Positions 26,595 to 35,547 of a stretch of 64,000 nucleotides of DNA are shown here, piece after piece (position 1 is the stretch's first letter; every line of letters starts with the position of its first letter). The stretch covers positions 62,001-126,000 of the forward strand of contig NZ_CP115671.1 of NCBI RefSeq assembly GCF_027886425.1. The letters are read 5' to 3'. This stretch comes from Brevundimonas vesicularis (GTDB lineage: Bacteria > Pseudomonadota > Alphaproteobacteria > Caulobacterales > Caulobacteraceae). The notes beneath the pieces were generated by a model. The model was not told the DNA's origin. It did no database searches and worked only from the letters and a program-made list of their open reading frames with translations. The position numbers were made by a program, and so were the translations under genes.

Positions 26595-28151
26595 TCAGAA
26601 CTCTTCCCAGTCCGACTGAACGGTGGCCACAGCGGCCCGCCCGCCGCCGCCGGCCGCCATCCGTGCGCGCGCAGGCGCGGCGTGGGCGCGGGCGAAACTT
26701 TCGACCCGCGCTTTCATCTGCTGGATGGGAGCCTTGTGGATCGGCGACGGAGCCGCCGCGACCTGGCTGGTTTCGAAGCGGCCGACCAGTTCGGCCAGTT
26801 CGGCGGCCTCGCGGCTCAGGCTCAGGCTGGCGGCGGTCGATTGCTCGACCATGGCGGCGTTTTGCTGGGTGACCTGGTCCATCTGGTTCACGGCGGTGTT
26901 GACCTCGGCCAGACCCACCGCCTGTTCCTGGGTCGAGGCGCGGATCTCGCTCATCAGGGTCGTGATCTCCTCGATGCGGCCGGCGATGCCGGTCAGGGCC
27001 TCGCCCGACTGACGCACCAGAACGACCCCGTCCCTGACCTGGGCGGAACTGGCCGAGATCAGCGTCTTGATCTCCTTGGCCGATTCCGCCGACCGCTGGG
27101 CCAGGGCGCGCACCTCGGAAGCGACGACCGCAAAGCCTCGCCCCGCGTCGCCCGCGCGAGCAGCCTCGACGCCGGCGTTTAGCGCCAGAAGGTTGGTCTG
27201 GAAGGCGATCTCGTCGATCACGCCGATGATCTGGCTGATCTCGTTGGACGAACGTTCGATCTCGCCCATGGCCGCGACGGCCTTCTGGACCACCGCGCCG
27301 CCGGTCTCGGCCTGGGTCCGGCCTTGAGTCACAACAGTGTCGGCAGCCTGGGCGTTCTCAGCCGTCTTGCGCACGGTGGCGGTGATCTGGTCCAGCGCGG
27401 CGGCGGTTTCCTCCAGGCTGGCGGCCTGTTGTTCGGTGCGGCGTGACAGATCCTCGGCGGCGCTGCCGATCTCGTGTGCGCCCGACTGCATCGACCCGGT
27501 GTTGACGCCGATTACGCCCAGCGCCTGATCCAGCGTCGCCAGGGCCTGGTTGAAGTTGTCGCGAAGGACGGCGTAGTCGCCCGGGAAGTCGTCCTGGATG
27601 CGATAGGACAGATCGCCGGCGGCCATGGCCGACAAGCCCCTGGCCGTGCCTTCAACGACGGCGGCCTGGACCTGGGCGGCCTGACGATCGGCCTCGACGC
27701 GGCGCTCGCGCTCTTCCTCGACGGCGGTTACGTCCGTGGCGAACTTGACCACCTTGTAGGGACGCCCGTCGCTGTCCAGGATAGGATTGTAGCTGGCCTC
27801 GATGACCACGCGCTTGCTGCCCCGGCCGTAGCGCACGAACTTGTCCGCCACGAACTCACCGGCGTTCAGCTTTCGCCACAACTCGGCATAGGCCGGCGTC
27901 TGCGCCTCAGTCGGATCGACGAAGATCTTGTGGTGACGTCCGACGATTTCGGACAATTCGTATCCCACCACTGATAGGAAGTTCTGATTGGCCTCCAAAA
28001 TGACGCCATCCAGATCGAACTGGATGACTGCTTGAGAGCGACTGACGGCAGCCATCATGTTGCGCAGCTCGTTGAGCGTCTTGTCATCTCTGTTTTTGGC
28101 AAAAAGGCGCAATGCAAAAATCTTTCGTGCTGAGATGAACGTTAATGCCAC
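26595..28151 (-). CDS. Soluble PAS-containing methyl-accepting chemotaxis protein
   Basis: A 518-residue receptor without membrane segments. A PAS domain covers about residues 36-145 (VIQFDLDGVILEANQNF...), a HAMP-like link follows (GLSAMAAGDLSYRI), and the signalling hairpin is at about 300-400 (EIAFQTNLLALNAGVEAARA). Glu/Gln-rich helices hold methylation sites. The last five residues, DWEEF, match the WxxF tether that binds CheR. No other chemotaxis gene is in the window. It may sense a cytoplasmic ligand or redox state. Confidence 0.94.
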   Translation of the reverse strand: MALTFISARKIFALRLFAKNRDDKTLNELRNMMAAVSRSQAVIQFDLDGVILEANQNFLSVVGYELSEIVGRHHKIFVDPTEAQTPAYAELWRKLNAGEFVADKFVRYGRGSKRVVIEASYNPILDSDGRPYKVVKFATDVTAVEEERERRVEADRQAAQVQAAVVEGTARGLSAMAAGDLSYRIQDDFPGDYAVLRDNFNQALATLDQALGVIGVNTGSMQSGAHEIGSAAEDLSRRTEQQAASLEETAAALDQITATVRKTAENAQAADTVVTQGRTQAETGGAVVQKAVAAMGEIERSSNEISQIIGVIDEIAFQTNLLALNAGVEAARAGDAGRGFAVVASEVRALAQRSAESAKEIKTLISASSAQVRDGVVLVRQSGEALTGIAGRIEEITTLMSEIRASTQEQAVGLAEVNTAVNQMDQVTQQNAAMVEQSTAASLSLSREAAELAELVGRFETSQVAAAPSPIHKAPIQQMKARVESFARAHAAPARARMAAGGGGRAAVATVQSDWEEF

Positions 28152-28181
28152 ATCAACACTTTAAATCAGGTGTCAGCATGG

Positions 28182-28193
28182 TTAGCGCGCTAA
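28182..28193. promoter_or_regulatory. Perfect 12-base palindrome between mcp and marR
   Basis: TTAGCGCGCTAA is a perfect palindrome between the divergent chemoreceptor and MarR genes, 31 bases upstream of the receptor start and 91 before the MarR start. A second, looser repeat, CTTTA-N7-TAAAG, lies at about 28231-28247. Either could be the MarR operator. Confidence 0.45.
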
Positions 28194-28283
28194 AGGCTCA
28201 ACCTGGGAGAGAATATTCCTCTGCGGTCTAGCTTTAGTCGCCTTAAAGCCGCTACGCCGCCCGCTGGTTCCAAGAGGTCATAT

Positions 28284-28772
28284 TTGTCGCAACGCCCGCA
28301 CCTGCTGTCGTCAGATCAGCGCAGCGCCCTTCAGCTCGACGTCGCCATGACACTGATGGTGACGGCCAAGCGATGGAAGTTACGTGTCGCCGATCTGTTC
28401 CGAGAGTCCGGACACACGGGCGCGCCGACCGTGGTGCTTTATTTCCTGGCGGACGAGCCCAGGGGCCTGACGCTTTCCGAGTTGGCGAACAGGATGGAGC
28501 TGTCCGGCGCGTCGCTGACCCGTCTGGTGCAAAGACTCGAGAAAGACGGCATGGTCAGCCGGCGTCGGATGATTGGAGACGGCCGGTCATGGCTGATCCA
28601 GATGGAGCCAGCCGGGCGCGCCGAAATCGAGGCGTTCGAGATCCATGCCGCGGCCATGCGCGAACGAATGTTTGAAGGCGTTTCGGACGAGGATATGGCT
28701 GCCGCACTTCGCGTGCTGAAGGCCTTGGCCGAGAAGCTGACCCACGGCCCCGACGCCGCTCCGGGGGTCTAG
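28284..28772 (+). CDS. MarR-family transcriptional regulator
   Basis: A 162-residue winged-helix protein: LADEPRGLTLSELANRMELS and SLTRLVQRLEKDGMVSRR form the HTH and recognition helix, and IGDGRSWLIQMEPAGRAEIEAF the wing and dimer helix. The start is TTG at 28284, set by AAGAGG ending eight bases earlier; the first in-frame ATG would remove the N-terminal helix. The stop shares CTAG at 28769-28772 with nth. The ligand is unknown; the divergent receptor gene is a possible target. Confidence 0.9.
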   Translation: MSQRPHLLSSDQRSALQLDVAMTLMVTAKRWKLRVADLFRESGHTGAPTVVLYFLADEPRGLTLSELANRMELSGASLTRLVQRLEKDGMVSRRRMIGDGRSWLIQMEPAGRAEIEAFEIHAAAMRERMFEGVSDEDMAAALRVLKALAEKLTHGPDAAPGV

Positions 28773-29515
28773 CCCGCCGCCTCACCCAGCGCCATCAGGC
28801 CTGCCCGCGAGGGGCACAGGTCGGCGATGATGCAGGACGGGCATTTGGGCTTTCGCGCCGTGCAGGTGTAGCGGCCGTGCAGGATCAGCCAGTGGTGCGC
28901 CTTGGGCAGCCAGTCCTCCGGCACGACCTTGAACAGCTGGGCCTCGACCTTGTCCGGCGTTCCGGCATTGGCCAAGCCCAACCGGTGCGAGACGCGAAAG
29001 ACGTGGGTGTCCACGGCGATGGCCGCCTCGATCCCCAGCTCGTTCAGGACCACCGAGGCCGTCTTTCGACCCACGCCGGGCAGCGCCTGAAGATCGGCGC
29101 GGTTCAGCGGGACCTCGCCGCCATGCTGCTCCAGCACGATGCGGCTCAGCGCGATGACGTTCCGCGCCTTGCCGCGATATAGGCCGATGGAGGCGATGTA
29201 GGGGATCAGCCCCTCCTCGCCGAGGGCCAGCATCTTCTCAGACGTGTCCGCGACTTTGAACAGCCGCTCGGTCGCCTTGTTGACCGAGACATCCGTGGCC
29301 TGGGCCGACAGGGCGACGGCGACGACGAGGGTGAAAGGATTGGAGAAATTCAGCTCGGTCTTGGGCTCCGGCATGACGCCGGACAGGCGTTCGAAGATCG
29401 CCTCGACACGATCCTCATCGGGCGGCCACCGCAGCACGGGGATAGCCGCCCCGGTCATCACGGCCGGGCGTTTGGCAGGCTTGGCGGCGGGCTTCTTGGC
29501 CTTGGCGGGCTTCAT
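28769..29515 (-). CDS. nth: Endonuclease III
   Basis: A 248-residue base-excision glycosylase/AP lyase. It has the helix-hairpin-helix LPGVGRKTASVVLNELG with catalytic Lys, the catalytic Asp in AVDTHVFRVSHRLGLA, and a C-terminal 4Fe-4S cluster loop CTARKPKCPSCIIADLCPS. It removes oxidised pyrimidines. A Lys/Ala-rich N-terminal extension of about 20 residues (KPAKAKKPAAKPAKRP) is longer than in E. coli Nth and may aid DNA binding. The start overlaps the amine oxidase stop by four bases; the stop overlaps that of marR. Confidence 0.96.
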   Translation of the reverse strand: MKPAKAKKPAAKPAKRPAVMTGAAIPVLRWPPDEDRVEAIFERLSGVMPEPKTELNFSNPFTLVVAVALSAQATDVSVNKATERLFKVADTSEKMLALGEEGLIPYIASIGLYRGKARNVIALSRIVLEQHGGEVPLNRADLQALPGVGRKTASVVLNELGIEAAIAVDTHVFRVSHRLGLANAGTPDKVEAQLFKVVPEDWLPKAHHWLILHGRYTCTARKPKCPSCIIADLCPSRAGLMALGEAAG

Positions 29516-30828
29516 GCCTCGCTGTCGTCCCGGGGGCGACGCGGGTCAAGACCTAGGGTAGTCAGTGCGGCGTCGGCGGCGCGCTCGCCCTCCATCCAGG
29601 CGCCGTGGGCCGTGCCGTAATAGACCGGCGCGGTCGCCTCGCCGGCCAGGAAGATTCGGTCCTCCACCGACAAGCGCAGCTTGGCGCGGTCCGCCGCATG
29701 GCCAGGCAAGGCGTGGGAATAGGCGCCGCGCGACCAGGGATCGACCCCCCAGCCGCTGACCGCGACCGCCTCCAGCCGCCGGCGCATGTCCGATCCCAGG
29801 GCCGCGACCAGCTCGAACACGGCGAAGTCGAACAGGGCGGCCGGCCCTTGCGCCTCCAGCCCCCAGGCCAGGTCGGCGCCAAAATAGGCCTCGATCATCG
29901 GCCGCCCGAAGGGCCGCAGGTGATAGCCGCCGGTCTCGGCCGTATCGGTTCGGGTCCACAACTGGGTGTCAGGTTGGAAATCGCCGGCGCCGCGCACCGT
30001 CATATGCACCTTGGACGCCAGGCCCAGCGGCACGCCCGCCGTCGCCTCGAGCAAGGCCGGAACCGAGGGATCGATGCGGATCGTCTCGCTGGCGATCAGG
30101 CTGTTGGGCACGGTCAGGATGACGATCCGCGCGGTCAACTCGCCGCGATTGGTCTCCAGGCGCAGCACAGGTCCGGAACGGTCGATGCGGCTGACGGCGC
30201 AGTCCGTGACCGTGATGGGCGACACAGCCTCGCCCAGCCGCGCGATCAGGCGGCCATAGCCCTCGCGCACCCGCCAGTTCACGCCGGTGTCGCCATAGGC
30301 GTCGTAATCCAGGCTGGACACCTCGGCGAACCGCGCGCCGTTCAGGGCGCCCGAGATGGCGTCCATGCGCGGGTTCCAGCGACAGTCGGGATCGAAGAAG
30401 TCCGACGCCGGACGATCCTCCCCCACACCCGCGCGGACGAGCGACGCCGCCTCGGTCACCCGCTGGTCGAAGGCGGCGAAGGCCTCGCCGAACTCGGCCT
30501 GATCCGCGCGGGTCATCTCGTGATCGAAGGCCTGGGTGCGCCAGGGCGGCGGGGTCTGGTCCAGCGTCAGCCCCTCGGCCTCGACCCGTCCCGCCAGCAC
30601 ATTGTCATCGGCGGAATGCAGCCAGCCGCAGCCCATGTCCAACCCTTCGCCCTCGGCCCGAACCGTCCAGGCGCGCCCGCCGATCCGGTCGCGGGCCTCC
30701 AGCACCAGAACCGACAGGCCGGGTCGCATCAGACGACGCGCGGCGGCGATGCCGGCGGCGCCTGCGCCGATCACCACAATATCGACCTGTGACGGCAGCG
30801 GCTGGGAGGCGGAGATGCGGGGGTTCAT
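29512..30828 (-). CDS. FAD-dependent amine oxidase (flavin monoamine oxidase family)
   Basis: A 438-residue flavoprotein. The Rossmann dinucleotide motif VIGAGAAGIAAARRLMRPG is at about residues 20-38, followed by LEARDRIGGRAWTV, the FAD motif of monoamine/polyamine oxidases; the C-terminal FAD contact is in IFLAGEATAPVYYGTAHGA. Such enzymes oxidise amines to aldehydes and ammonia with release of H2O2. The substrate is not known; polyamines are possible given the polyamine genes elsewhere. It is coupled to nth by an ATGA overlap. Confidence 0.9.
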   Translation of the reverse strand: MNPRISASQPLPSQVDIVVIGAGAAGIAAARRLMRPGLSVLVLEARDRIGGRAWTVRAEGEGLDMGCGWLHSADDNVLAGRVEAEGLTLDQTPPPWRTQAFDHEMTRADQAEFGEAFAAFDQRVTEAASLVRAGVGEDRPASDFFDPDCRWNPRMDAISGALNGARFAEVSSLDYDAYGDTGVNWRVREGYGRLIARLGEAVSPITVTDCAVSRIDRSGPVLRLETNRGELTARIVILTVPNSLIASETIRIDPSVPALLEATAGVPLGLASKVHMTVRGAGDFQPDTQLWTRTDTAETGGYHLRPFGRPMIEAYFGADLAWGLEAQGPAALFDFAVFELVAALGSDMRRRLEAVAVSGWGVDPWSRGAYSHALPGHAADRAKLRLSVEDRIFLAGEATAPVYYGTAHGAWMEGERAADAALTTLGLDPRRPRDDSEA

Positions 30829-30890
30829 GGCGTCAGGACATACACGAAAACCGGTCGTGATCGGCGCCTTCCCGATCGCCTATTGATTTT

Positions 30891-30906
30891 TGGACGACGG
30901 GGTCCA
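30891..30906. promoter_or_regulatory. Inverted repeat upstream of emrA
   Basis: TGGAC-N6-GTCCA lies 44 bases upstream of the emrA start. A TetR-family gene closes the operon, so this is a candidate operator, but TetR sites are often longer and it is weakly supported. Confidence 0.35.
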
Positions 30907-30949
30907 TTTTAGCGCCGCTTCAAAACGCCGCACCTCCCCCGGATTTTCC

Positions 30950-32035
30950 ATGTCGCCTGAACTCAAGAAACGCCTGCCGCTATTCGCGGCCGCCCTCGTC
31001 GGCCTGGCCCTGATCGTGGGCGGCATCGTCTGGTGGGTGAACGGCCAGCGTTGGGAGAGCACCGACAACGCCTTCGTCCAAGCGGACACCACCCTGGTCA
31101 GCCCGCAACTGTCCGGCCGGGTCACTGAGGTTCTGGTGGGTGACAACCAGCGGGTCGCGGCAGGCCAGATCCTGGTCAAGCTGGACGATTCCGACCAGAA
31201 GGCCCAACTGGCACAGGCCGAGGCCAATCTGGCCGCCGCCATCGCCGCCGTCGGCCATGTCGACGCCCAGGCCGAGCAGGAACAGGCCACCATCGCCGCC
31301 CGCGCCGCCTCCGTCGCCCAGGCCAACGCCCAGGCCGGCCTGGCCCGCGCCGAGGTCGATCGTTATGGAAAACTGGCCGAACAGGGCTGGGTCTCGCAAC
31401 AGCGCATCCAGACCGAGCGCGCCTCGGCCGCCACCGCCGCCGCCAGCGTCCAGCAGGCCCACGCCGCCCTGGTCGCCGAACAACGCACGGCCGGCGTGCT
31501 GGGCTCGACCCGTCAGCAGAGCGTCGCCGCCGTCGAACAGGCCCGCGCCGTCGTCGATCAGGCTCGCATCGCGCTGGAGCGCACCGTGATCCGCGCTCCG
31601 GTCGCCGGCGTCGTCGGCGCCCGCAGCGTGCGGCCCGGCCAGTATGTCAACGCCGGCACGCAACTGCTGTCGGTCGTGCCCCTGACCAACACCTACATCG
31701 TCGCCAACTTCAAGGAAACGCAGCTGGACAAGGTGCGCCTGGGCCAGACTGTCGAGATTTCCGCCGACGCTTTCCCCGGCCGCAAGATCGAGGGCCGCGT
31801 GGACAGCTTCGCCCCCGCCACTGGATCGGAGTTCGCCCTGATCCCGGTCGAGAACGCCACGGGCAACTTCACCAAGATCACCCAGCGCGTGCCCGTCCGC
31901 ATCGTCGTCAGCGGCGCAGACCGCAGCCTGGCTCTGCGTCCCGGCCTGTCGGTGGACGTCAAGATCGACCTGAAGAGCCAGGGCGGCCAGAGCTTTGCCG
32001 AAGCCGCCACGACGACCGGAGCCGCAGGCCAGTGA
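30950..32035 (+). CDS. HlyD/EmrA-type membrane fusion protein
   Basis: A 361-residue periplasmic adaptor of a tripartite efflux pump. One N-terminal membrane helix (about residues 9-28) is followed by a lipoyl/barrel-sandwich half (STDNAFVQADTTLVSPQLSGRV), a long Ala/Gln-rich coiled coil (about 90-200) and the second half (IRAPVAGVVGARSVRPGQYV). The coiled coil bridges to an outer-membrane TolC-like channel, not encoded nearby. Its stop overlaps the start of the MFS partner (GTGA). The start at 30950 is chosen because it places the anchor at the N-terminus. Confidence 0.92.
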   Translation: MSPELKKRLPLFAAALVGLALIVGGIVWWVNGQRWESTDNAFVQADTTLVSPQLSGRVTEVLVGDNQRVAAGQILVKLDDSDQKAQLAQAEANLAAAIAAVGHVDAQAEQEQATIAARAASVAQANAQAGLARAEVDRYGKLAEQGWVSQQRIQTERASAATAAASVQQAHAALVAEQRTAGVLGSTRQQSVAAVEQARAVVDQARIALERTVIRAPVAGVVGARSVRPGQYVNAGTQLLSVVPLTNTYIVANFKETQLDKVRLGQTVEISADAFPGRKIEGRVDSFAPATGSEFALIPVENATGNFTKITQRVPVRIVVSGADRSLALRPGLSVDVKIDLKSQGGQSFAEAATTTGAAGQ

Positions 32036-33642
32036 CCGCCGCCAACCCCGCCGCAAATGGCGGGGCCCCCGTCGCTCAAAAGGGCCCCGTCGCCGGCCAT
32101 CCCGAGATCAACTGGACCATGCTGTTGCTGGGCTTCGCCGGCATGGTGGTGGGCCAGTTCATGGCCATTCTGGACATCCAGATCGTCGCCGCCTCCCTGC
32201 CTCAGATCCAGGCGGGGGTCGGCGCCTCGGCCGACGAGATCAGCTGGATCCAGACCGCCTATCTGATCCCCGAGGTTGTGATGATCCCCCTGTCGGGCTT
32301 CCTCTCGCGGCTGTGGGGAACGCAGCGGCTGTTTCTGGTCTCCTGCGCCGGTTTCGTGCTGATGAGCATCGCCACGGGCCTGTCGTCGTCGATCGACATG
32401 ATGATCCTGTTTAGGGCCATCCAAGGGTTTGTGGGCGGGGCCATGATCCCGACCGTCTTCGCCGTCGCCTTCACCGCCTTTCCGCCTGACAAGCGCGTCA
32501 CCGCCAGCGTGGTCATGGGCCTGATCGTCACCCTGGCGCCGACCGTCGGACCCACGCTGGGCGGGCACCTGACGGAGTGGCTGAGCTGGCGGTGGCTGTT
32601 CTTCATCAACGTCGGGCCGGGCCTGCTGGTGCTGTTCCTGGTCGGTCGCTACGGCAACTTCGACAAGGGCGATCCGTCGCTGGCCAAGGGCTTCGATTGG
32701 TGGGGCCTGGGCCTGATGGCCGCCTTTCTGATGTCGATGCAGTTCGTGCTGGAGGAAGGCGCCAAGAACGACTGGTTCGACGACACCCACATCCTGTTGC
32801 TGACCGTCGTGGCGGCGGTCGCCGGACCGATCTTCATCTGGCGGTCCCTGACCTATCGCCAGCCGATCGTGGAGCTGCGCGCCTTTGGCAATCGCAACTT
32901 CCTGGTCGGTTTCATCATGACCTTCATCGTCGGTTTCGCCCTGTTCGGCGGCACCTTCCTGCTGCCGCTCTTCCTGGGCCGCGTGCTCGGCTATTCGTCG
33001 TCAGAGGTCGGCACCACCATGGTCGTGTCCGGCCTCGCGATGTTCGCCACTGGTCCCTTTGCCGGACGACTGGTGCGCAAGCTGGATGCGCGGGTGCTGA
33101 TGTTCGGCGGCTTCATGCTGTGCGCCTGGGGCATGTGGGAGGCGCGCGTCGTCACCGATGACTGGGGCTTCTGGAACTTCGCCTCGGTCCAGGCTTTCCG
33201 CGGCGTCGGCGTTATGCTGGCCATGATCGCGTCCCAGCAGGTGACGATGGCGACCCTGCCGCCGCACATGGTCAAGAACGCCTCGGGGCTGGTGAACCTG
33301 TCGCGCAACGTCGGCGGCGCCTTCGGCCTGGCGATCCTGAACACCAGCCTGACGTCCAACACGGCCCTGCACATGAGCGAACTGACCAGCGCCATCGGTC
33401 AGGGGGATCAGGCGATGCGCAACATGATGGCCGGCATGGCCCAGCGGTTCGCCGGCTCCATCGACCCGGCCGCCTCGGCGATGAAGGCCATCTATGCGAT
33501 GTTGCAGAAGCAGGCGACGACGATAGCGTTCGGCGACGCCTTCGCCCTGCTGGCCATCCTGTGCGCAGGCGCGGCCTTCGTCACCCTCGCCGCCCAGCCG
33601 GTGAAGGCCCAGGCTGGCGCCCCGCCCTCGGACGTCCACTGA
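32032..33642 (+). CDS. MFS drug efflux pump, DHA2 family (EmrB-like)
   Basis: A 536-residue inner-membrane transporter with about fourteen hydrophobic segments. The DHA2 motif AILDIQIVAASLPQIQAG is in the first helix, followed by WIQTAYLIPEVVMIPLSGFLS and GFVGGAMIPTVFAVAF. It drives proton-coupled export of hydrophobic drugs or acids through the EmrA-like adaptor. The start is GTG 32032, overlapping the adaptor stop. The TetR gene begins inside its stop codon (TGATG at 33640-33644). Confidence 0.94.
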   Translation: MTAANPAANGGAPVAQKGPVAGHPEINWTMLLLGFAGMVVGQFMAILDIQIVAASLPQIQAGVGASADEISWIQTAYLIPEVVMIPLSGFLSRLWGTQRLFLVSCAGFVLMSIATGLSSSIDMMILFRAIQGFVGGAMIPTVFAVAFTAFPPDKRVTASVVMGLIVTLAPTVGPTLGGHLTEWLSWRWLFFINVGPGLLVLFLVGRYGNFDKGDPSLAKGFDWWGLGLMAAFLMSMQFVLEEGAKNDWFDDTHILLLTVVAAVAGPIFIWRSLTYRQPIVELRAFGNRNFLVGFIMTFIVGFALFGGTFLLPLFLGRVLGYSSSEVGTTMVVSGLAMFATGPFAGRLVRKLDARVLMFGGFMLCAWGMWEARVVTDDWGFWNFASVQAFRGVGVMLAMIASQQVTMATLPPHMVKNASGLVNLSRNVGGAFGLAILNTSLTSNTALHMSELTSAIGQGDQAMRNMMAGMAQRFAGSIDPAASAMKAIYAMLQKQATTIAFGDAFALLAILCAGAAFVTLAAQPVKAQAGAPPSDVH

Positions 33643-34259
33643 TGGCGCGGCGTCGGGGACAGGTCGATGAACGAAAGAGCGAGGCGATCCTGGACGCCGC
33701 CGCGACCCTGTTCGCCGACAAGGGGCTGCAGGCCAAGATGGACGAGATCGCCAAACTGGCCGGAGTCTCCAAACAGACGGTCTACAACCGCTTCGCCTCC
33801 AAGCTGGAGATCGCCCAGGCCCTGGCGTCAAAGCGCGTCGAGGACATCGTCGCCCCCCTGCGCGGCGCCGGCGATCCGCAGACGGTGCTGGAGACCCTGG
33901 CCCTCACCCTGCTGAACCGGGTGTGCAGCGGCGACAAGGTCGGCTCGATGCGCGGGGTCGCCCTGGTCTCGGTCGAGGCGCCCGAGATCGCCCACGCCAT
34001 CTATGAGGCCGGCCCGCGTCGCAGCCTGCGCGAACTGGGCGCCTGGCTGGCGGAACAGACGCGGCTGGGCCGGATGAGCGTCGCCGATCCGGAAGAGGCG
34101 GCTGAGATGTTCGCCGGCCTCGTGCTGGGCCACGGCCATCTGCGCGCCATGCTGGACGTGCCGCAGCTGGACGCCGACAAACGCGCAGGCCGCGCCAGAG
34201 AGGCCGCGCGCATCTTCATGGCCGCCCATCCGCCCACCACGGCCGCCAAGACTTCCTGA
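33642..34259 (+). CDS. TetR/AcrR-family regulator of the efflux operon
   Basis: A 205-residue protein with an N-terminal TetR HTH (about residues 10-55: AILDAAATLFADKGLQAKMDEIAKLAGVSKQTVYNRF is the region; the recognition helix is VSKQTVYNRF). The C-terminal ligand domain is TetR_C-like, ending ARIFMAAHPP. Its ATG shares a base with the pump stop, so it is coupled to emrAB and probably represses it. The ligand is unknown. Confidence 0.92.
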   Translation: MARRRGQVDERKSEAILDAAATLFADKGLQAKMDEIAKLAGVSKQTVYNRFASKLEIAQALASKRVEDIVAPLRGAGDPQTVLETLALTLLNRVCSGDKVGSMRGVALVSVEAPEIAHAIYEAGPRRSLRELGAWLAEQTRLGRMSVADPEEAAEMFAGLVLGHGHLRAMLDVPQLDADKRAGRAREAARIFMAAHPPTTAAKTS

Positions 34260-34306
34260 GCCCGGCGCGCTACAGTCGTCCCACCCTGTCGCTTGAGACC
34301 GCCTTC

Positions 34307-35080
34307 ATGCTGATCCACCTGTCCTCCTGGCCCGAAATCGACGCCCGACTGAACGACGGCGGCCCGCTGTCCAGGACGGTGGTCGTGCCCATCGGCTCCA
34401 ACGAGCAGCACGGGCCGACGGGGCTGCTGGGCACCGACTGGCTTTGCCCGGAGATCATCGCCCATGCTGCCGAGAAGACCGACGCCAACCTGATCGTGGC
34501 CCCGACCTTCAACATCGGCATGGCTCAGCATCACCTGGCCTTCGCCGGCACCATCAGCTTGCGCCCCTCGACCTTCATGGCCGCGATCACGGACTGGGTG
34601 TCGTCCCTGAGCCGTCACGGGTTCGAGCGGATTTACTTCCTGAATGGGCACGGCGGGAACGTCGCGACCATCGAGGCGACCATCTCGGAGATTTACGCTG
34701 AGTGGAGCTTCGTCGAGGATAGCCCGCCCTTCATCCTGAAGCTGAAGAACTGGTGGGACCTGCCCGGCGTCAATGGCCTGTGCAACCGCCTGTTTCCGAC
34801 CGGCCACGGCATGCACGCCACCCCATCCGAGATCGCGGTGACGCAGGCCGCCTATCCCGAGCGGATCAAGACCGCCGACTACAGCCCGCAGATCGCGCCG
34901 AACGGGCCGATCCGCGACGCCCTGGACTATCGCGCCCGTTTCCCCGACGGCCGGATCGGGTCGGACCCGGCCCAGGCCAGCCCCGAGAAGGGCCAGCAGA
35001 TCATCGACGCGGCGATCCCCGCCCTGTTGAGCGACATCGCGGCCTTCGCCGCAGAGACCCAACCTGGAGGTCCTCACTGA
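34307..35080 (+). CDS. Creatininase family protein
   Basis: A 257-residue amidohydrolase-like metalloenzyme. The metal-binding set is visible as GSNEQHGPTGLLGTDWL (Glu, His, Asp near residues 33-47), NGHGGN near residue 110 and a later Glu in the TPSEIAV segment. The family includes creatininase and MftE; most bacterial members cleave unidentified cyclic amides. The stop overlaps the putative CTG start of the phasin-like gene (CTGA). Confidence 0.9.
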   Translation: MLIHLSSWPEIDARLNDGGPLSRTVVVPIGSNEQHGPTGLLGTDWLCPEIIAHAAEKTDANLIVAPTFNIGMAQHHLAFAGTISLRPSTFMAAITDWVSSLSRHGFERIYFLNGHGGNVATIEATISEIYAEWSFVEDSPPFILKLKNWWDLPGVNGLCNRLFPTGHGMHATPSEIAVTQAAYPERIKTADYSPQIAPNGPIRDALDYRARFPDGRIGSDPAQASPEKGQQIIDAAIPALLSDIAAFAAETQPGGPH

Positions 35081-35547
35081 CCCGCAAAACCCCCACAGCC
35101 GCCAGCGCAGCCGTCGTCGGCGCCGAGATCCTGGCCGCCTCGGCCGAGGTGATCGCGGCCCGGACCGGGCTGATGGCGCAGGGCCTGACCAGCGCCAAGG
35201 GGCAGGACTTCAAGGAGCTGTCACTGATGAGCTCCGAGAAGACCGAGGCGCTGTCCGCCTCCGCCGACGCCTTGGCCGCCAGCGCCGGGGCCATCGGTCA
35301 GCGGCTTGGGCGTGTGGCGATGGACGAGGGCGCCCATGCCCTGCGAGCGGCGGCGGCCGTCACCCAGGCCCGCACCCCGGCCAAAGCGGCCGAGGCCCAG
35401 TTCAGCTATGCCATGGGCTGGTGGAGTCGGGCGGCGGCCCAGGCCATGACCCTGAACGGCGAACTTCTGAAGGCCCAGACCGAGGCTCTGGCCCCGATCC
35501 ACAAGACGGCGACCGCCAATGCCAAACGGCTGCGCAAGACGCGCTAG
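35077..35547 (+). CDS. Phasin-like protein with probable CTG start
   Basis: A 156-residue Ala-rich amphipathic helical protein (ASAEVIAARTGLMAQG, ASADALAASAGAIGQRL, ELLKAQTEALAPIHK), with the character of the phasin family that coats PHA granules or organises a small-molecule pathway. The first in-frame ATG lies about 32 codons in. A good GGAGG (35066-35070) stands six bases before CTG 35077, which overlaps the creatininase stop. So CTG is the best start, as an unusual start codon. The stop shares CTAG 35544-35547 with the MarR gene. Function is inferred. Confidence 0.7.
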   Translation: MTRKTPTAASAAVVGAEILAASAEVIAARTGLMAQGLTSAKGQDFKELSLMSSEKTEALSASADALAASAGAIGQRLGRVAMDEGAHALRAAAAVTQARTPAKAAEAQFSYAMGWWSRAAAQAMTLNGELLKAQTEALAPIHKTATANAKRLRKTR

